Part shown: piece after piece, positions 60,984 to 64,000 of the stretch
How the letters are laid out: each line of letters begins with the position of its first letter
Position numbering within the stretch: the first letter of the stretch is position 1
Assembly (NCBI RefSeq): GCF_001029285.1
Contig: NZ_LDZY01000011.1
Span: 117,649-181,648, forward strand
Reading direction: 5' to 3'
Source: Desulfosporosinus acididurans
Lineage (GTDB): Bacteria; Bacillota; Desulfitobacteriia; Desulfitobacteriales; Desulfitobacteriaceae
Length of the DNA stretch: 64,000 bases
The notes under the pieces: generated by a model
Told to the model about the DNA's origin: nothing
The model's input: only the letters and a program-made list of their open reading frames with translations
Databases searched by the model: none
Made by a program: the position numbers and the translations under genes

Positions 60984-63275
60984 TTAATAAGGCGCTTCCT
61001 GCAATTGCTGCGGCAAAGGCGCTTTAGCCGGCAAACGGTAAGACGCTTCATTCGCTGGCCAAGTAATGGCAGGATCTCTATCCGGAAGATATAAGAACAC
61101 ACGCGAGACTTTGTTGGGATCACTGGCCGGAACTATCACTCTTGGATTCTTGGGATCAACATATTCCTGTACCCATATATTACTAACTTGAGTAGGGAAA
61201 TTCCCCTGAGCGGCTATTTCCGTTTGAATGAACTGCGAGGGTGTTAAAGAACTTGGTAAATATCCCGATTTCGTATCAATTTTACCGCTAACAATTCCTG
61301 CGGGACGGGAAAACTGTGTCTGCACCTTCTTCCCTTGAAGAGCGACGGTCATGACCTTCTTCCAAATCTGAGCTGGATAGCTTCCGCCGTAGACTTGACG
61401 CAAATAATGCTGCCCATCGGGATCAGAATCATAACCCATCCAAACTACTCCGCTGTAATACGGCGTATAACCGGCAAACCAAGCATCGGGATTACCATTT
61501 TTATTGCCATAGCTTTGCGGCAGAGATGTGGTGCCTGTTTTTCCGGCAACAGCCCAATCCCCCATTTTTGCCGCATAACCTGTTCCGCTCGTTACGACGC
61601 TGCGCAGCATATCATTGATTAAATAAGCGGTGGTTTCTTTCATGACACGTTCTCGAGTTATTTCCGGAGTTATAATAGTCTTTCCCGTTGAATCAAGCAC
61701 TTTATCAATAGCATGACTGGTAACACGCACTCCATTGTTGGTATAAACTCCATAAGCTGAAGCCATATCCAATGTCGAAACGTGACATGTTCCCAGAGCC
61801 AAACTTAATACCTTATCCTGACTTGTCAGAGGTAAGCCAAGATTATCTCTGGCAAATTGCCAACCAGTATCCACGCCAATTAAACTCAAAAGCTTGACAG
61901 CATAAACATTAACGGACTGCGCCAATGCATAACGCATTGTAATCCGTCCTTTCCAGCCTGAAGTATAAGTATCATCATCTACAGGGCTGTAAGTCTGACC
62001 GGACCCTAAATTAAAGGTTACCGGCATATCATCCAAAACTGTCCCGGGATAATAGCCACCCTTATCCAAGGCGGGACCATAAACAGCTAAAGGTTTAATT
62101 GTAGATCCCGGCTGGCGCTTAGCTTGCCAAGCACGATCAAAATTTCCAAATTGATAATTCCGTCCGCCAACCATAGCCACAATATTGCCCGTCGATGGTT
62201 GGACAATTGTCATCGCCCCCTGGACAAGAGTCTTATCATAACTTTTGGGGAAATTTGCCGGGTCATTAAAAGCGTCTTCAGCAGCCGTTTGTATTTTGGG
62301 ATCAACCGTTGTATAAATTTTTAATCCTCCATTAAAGATTTGATCCTGAGTCAAATTGTATTTATTCTCCAACTCATTGACAACATAATCTACAAAAGAC
62401 GGATACTTATAATTATCTGTTGCATAAACAGCCTTTTGTGGTCCGCCATATGTTTTAATCATCGTGTCTACATAGGAAAAAGATTCATTAATAGATTGAT
62501 TGTACTGTGCATCGTCGATTATTCCCGCATTGCGCATAACGCCAAGAACTATATTGCGTCTGGCCTTGGCTGCATTAGGATGAAAATAGGGATCATATCC
62601 GCTGGATGCTTGGGGTAATCCCGCCAAAAGTGCCACCTGAGCCGGGTCAAGCTGGCTGACGTCTTTGCCAAAATAGATTTTGGCAGCTGCCTCAATACCA
62701 TAGGAAGATTCGCCGAGAGGAATTTTATTGAGATAAAACGTAAGGATCTCATCCTTGGTATAGCGGCGTTCAAGTTGTATGGCAATAAGAACTTCTTGAA
62801 TTTTTCTCGTTAGCGTCTTCACCGTGGGATCTTGGATGAAGGCATTACGGGCCAATTGCTGCGTAATTGTGCTGGCCCCTTCTTTGGCGCTTCCAGAGAT
62901 CAAATCCTGATATAGTGAACTGACAATTCGAATCGGATCTATTCCGATTTCCTGATAAAAACGTTTGTCTTCAACAGCAACAAACGTTTTTTTCACGATA
63001 TCCGGAATTTGAGATGAACTCAAGCTAAGCCTATTCACTGTACTATGTAACTGAGCGATTTCATTTCCATCCTTATCATAAATAACCGAAGACTGCTTCA
63101 TGTTGTCCAGAGAGGAGGGATCCCATTGCGGAAGCTGTGCAGCTGCCTTCCATACCATAATTCCGCCAATAGCAACAGCTATAATAAGCATAGTCAAAAG
63201 TGAATAAAGGAACACTCGAAGCTTACTGATTTTTCTTCGTCGTGAACCGCTATCCTTGCGCGACGTTTTAGCCAT
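60984..63275 (-). CDS. Class A penicillin-binding protein (PBP1A-type)
   Basis: The 763-residue bifunctional peptidoglycan synthase has an N-terminal cytoplasmic basic stretch and a membrane helix (about 25-48). The GT51 glycosyltransferase motifs are EDKRFYQE near residue 98 and GASTITQQLARN near 133. The transpeptidase motifs are GSTIKP (Ser-x2-Lys near 390), SVN in AQSVNVYA, and KTGT near 585. The C-terminal tail is Pro-rich. It is monocistronic. Confidence 0.92.
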   Translation of the reverse strand: MAKTSRKDSGSRRRKISKLRVFLYSLLTMLIIAVAIGGIMVWKAAAQLPQWDPSSLDNMKQSSVIYDKDGNEIAQLHSTVNRLSLSSSQIPDIVKKTFVAVEDKRFYQEIGIDPIRIVSSLYQDLISGSAKEGASTITQQLARNAFIQDPTVKTLTRKIQEVLIAIQLERRYTKDEILTFYLNKIPLGESSYGIEAAAKIYFGKDVSQLDPAQVALLAGLPQASSGYDPYFHPNAAKARRNIVLGVMRNAGIIDDAQYNQSINESFSYVDTMIKTYGGPQKAVYATDNYKYPSFVDYVVNELENKYNLTQDQIFNGGLKIYTTVDPKIQTAAEDAFNDPANFPKSYDKTLVQGAMTIVQPSTGNIVAMVGGRNYQFGNFDRAWQAKRQPGSTIKPLAVYGPALDKGGYYPGTVLDDMPVTFNLGSGQTYSPVDDDTYTSGWKGRITMRYALAQSVNVYAVKLLSLIGVDTGWQFARDNLGLPLTSQDKVLSLALGTCHVSTLDMASAYGVYTNNGVRVTSHAIDKVLDSTGKTIITPEITRERVMKETTAYLINDMLRSVVTSGTGYAAKMGDWAVAGKTGTTSLPQSYGNKNGNPDAWFAGYTPYYSGVVWMGYDSDPDGQHYLRQVYGGSYPAQIWKKVMTVALQGKKVQTQFSRPAGIVSGKIDTKSGYLPSSLTPSQFIQTEIAAQGNFPTQVSNIWVQEYVDPKNPRVIVPASDPNKVSRVFLYLPDRDPAITWPANEASYRLPAKAPLPQQLQEAPY

Positions 63276-63389
63276 ATTAAATAACCCCCAACAATTAAAT
63301 ACTAATTAAAGTATAACATACTAAATATCGAGAAACAGAATGGAAATAATTGTTTATTTGTCACTTTAGTACATTTTTTGCATTTCAGG

Positions 63390-63565
63390 GCCTAAGGTTC
63401 CGTCAAATAACAACAATTAAAATCGCTGAACGAAGAGATAAACTCTATCAAGGAGCATTCCTGTAGTAGGAAAAAATGAGCTTTGTCAAAAAGAAGACCT
63501 CACGTTACAATTTGAAAGGACTGTTGGCCAACAGAATCCAATCAAAATAACGGAGGTCATCCCAA
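63390..63565 (+). ncRNA. IS110 left non-coding region, possible bridge RNA
   Basis: IS110 elements carry a structured guide (bridge) RNA in the non-coding end before the transposase. The roughly 175 bases before ATG 63566 have no ORF and are of the expected length. The exact element boundary and the RNA fold cannot be fixed from sequence alone. Confidence 0.35.
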
Positions 63566-64000
63566 ATGAATTTTACACAAAACGAGAAACTAAAGCAACT
63601 TTCTGAAAGAAGTATTGTTATCGGAGTGGACATCGCCAGCGAGCTTCATTACGCCAGGGCTTTCGACTGGCGAGGAGTAGAGCTGGGCAAAGTATTCAAG
63701 TTTGAAAAACAGTGCTGAAGGATTCAGGGATTTCTATGCATGGATTGAACGTTTAAAAGGTCAAGCACAAAAGGACTGCATAGTGGTAGGCGCAGAGCCA
63801 ACCGGCCATTACTGGTTCGGCCTGGCATCATATCTAAAAGAGCAAAGCATTAAGCTAGTCCTCGTAAACCCATTCCATGTAAAGCGTAGTAAGGAGCTTG
63901 ATGACAACCACCCCAGCAAAACGGATGCTAAGGACCCCAAAACAATTGCTAAGCTGGTCATCGAGGGGAGATACAATGAGCCCTATATCCCGGAGGGGAT
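63566..64000 (+). mobile_element. IS110-family transposase gene, frameshifted, running off the window
   Basis: ATG 63566 follows CGGAGG and opens MNFTQNEKLKQLSERS then IGVDIASELHYAR, the DEDD RuvC-like start of IS110 transposases. The frame stops at TGA near 63716. The continuation (ENSAEGFRDFYAW...GAEPTGHYW...KTDAKDPKTIAKLV) is in the +1 frame, with one extra A in the run 63705-63709. The element is therefore mutated or mis-sequenced. The right part lies outside the window. Confidence 0.85.

Noticed and set aside
63700..63720. Programmed -1 frameshifting in the IS110 transposase
   Set aside because: The continuation is in the +1 frame and IS110 transposases are single ORFs, so mutation or a base-call error is more likely.

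Overview
The window looks like the chromosome of a strictly or mostly anaerobic, spore-forming member of the Peptococcaceae (Desulfosporosinus/Desulfitobacterium type). The signs are moderate GC with AT-rich intergenic DNA, strong AGGAGG ribosome sites, TTG and GTG starts, CCA-encoding tRNA genes, a Tat-exported iron-only hydrogenase, respiratory nitrate reductase, small Gly-rich YjcZ-like proteins and a Gram-positive cell-wall protein. The genus is inferred from gene content; no rRNA is present.

Layout. 1-7.6 kb: a truncated MASE3/PAS signalling protein, a tandem P-loop ATPase, a membrane-anchored metallophosphoesterase, a CWB2 plus G1-peptidase wall protein, three mini-proteins and an HD hydrolase. 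7.7-17.6 kb: a nitrate respiration block (HPP membrane protein, UspA, NarK with an N-terminal frameshift, NarGHJI) behind an FNR-type site, then a hemerythrin gene with two similar sites. 17.6-25 kb: a drug-efflux-like MFS pump with an interrupted PadR regulator, a YbhJ-type aconitase-family hydratase, and a DUF169/TauE/small membrane protein operon. 25-36 kb: more mini-proteins, a histidine kinase, an APC permease, an operon for an exported [FeFe] hydrogenase with HybA-like, HybB-like and extra Fe-S subunits, and an Fe-S aldo/keto reductase. 36-43 kb: adenine deaminase, a 4-hydroxybutyryl-CoA dehydratase-family enzyme, a four-gene tRNA operon (Gln-His-Glu-Lys) with a near-consensus promoter, a tyrosine recombinase and further mini-proteins. 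43-49 kb: an oppABCDF peptide transporter. 49-59.2 kb: a ureide (allantoin) catabolism cluster with PucR, an NCS1 permease, two allantoinase-like enzymes, an allantoate amidohydrolase-like enzyme, AllE, a cupin and a GntR-type regulator with an extra N-terminal domain. 59.4-64 kb: LysR, TatA, a class A penicillin-binding protein, and the start of an IS110-family element with a frameshift.

A dispersed repeat family runs through the whole window: about twelve full or partial copies of an element of about 170 bp. It starts with a perfect GTTCAGCT/AGCTGAAC hairpin and ends with a CCCCACTT/AAGTGGGG hairpin followed by a TGGATAA-like end. No transposase for it lies in the window. Five copies end directly against Rho-independent terminators. 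The architecture resembles non-autonomous IS200/IS605-type elements.

The most interesting observations are this repeat family and its terminator targeting, a PadR gene broken by a 69-bp duplication whose collapse would restore it exactly, the matching FNR-type sites that tie nitrate reductase to hemerythrin, the Tat-lipoprotein [FeFe] hydrogenase operon, and unannotated Trp/Gly/Phe-rich micropeptides.
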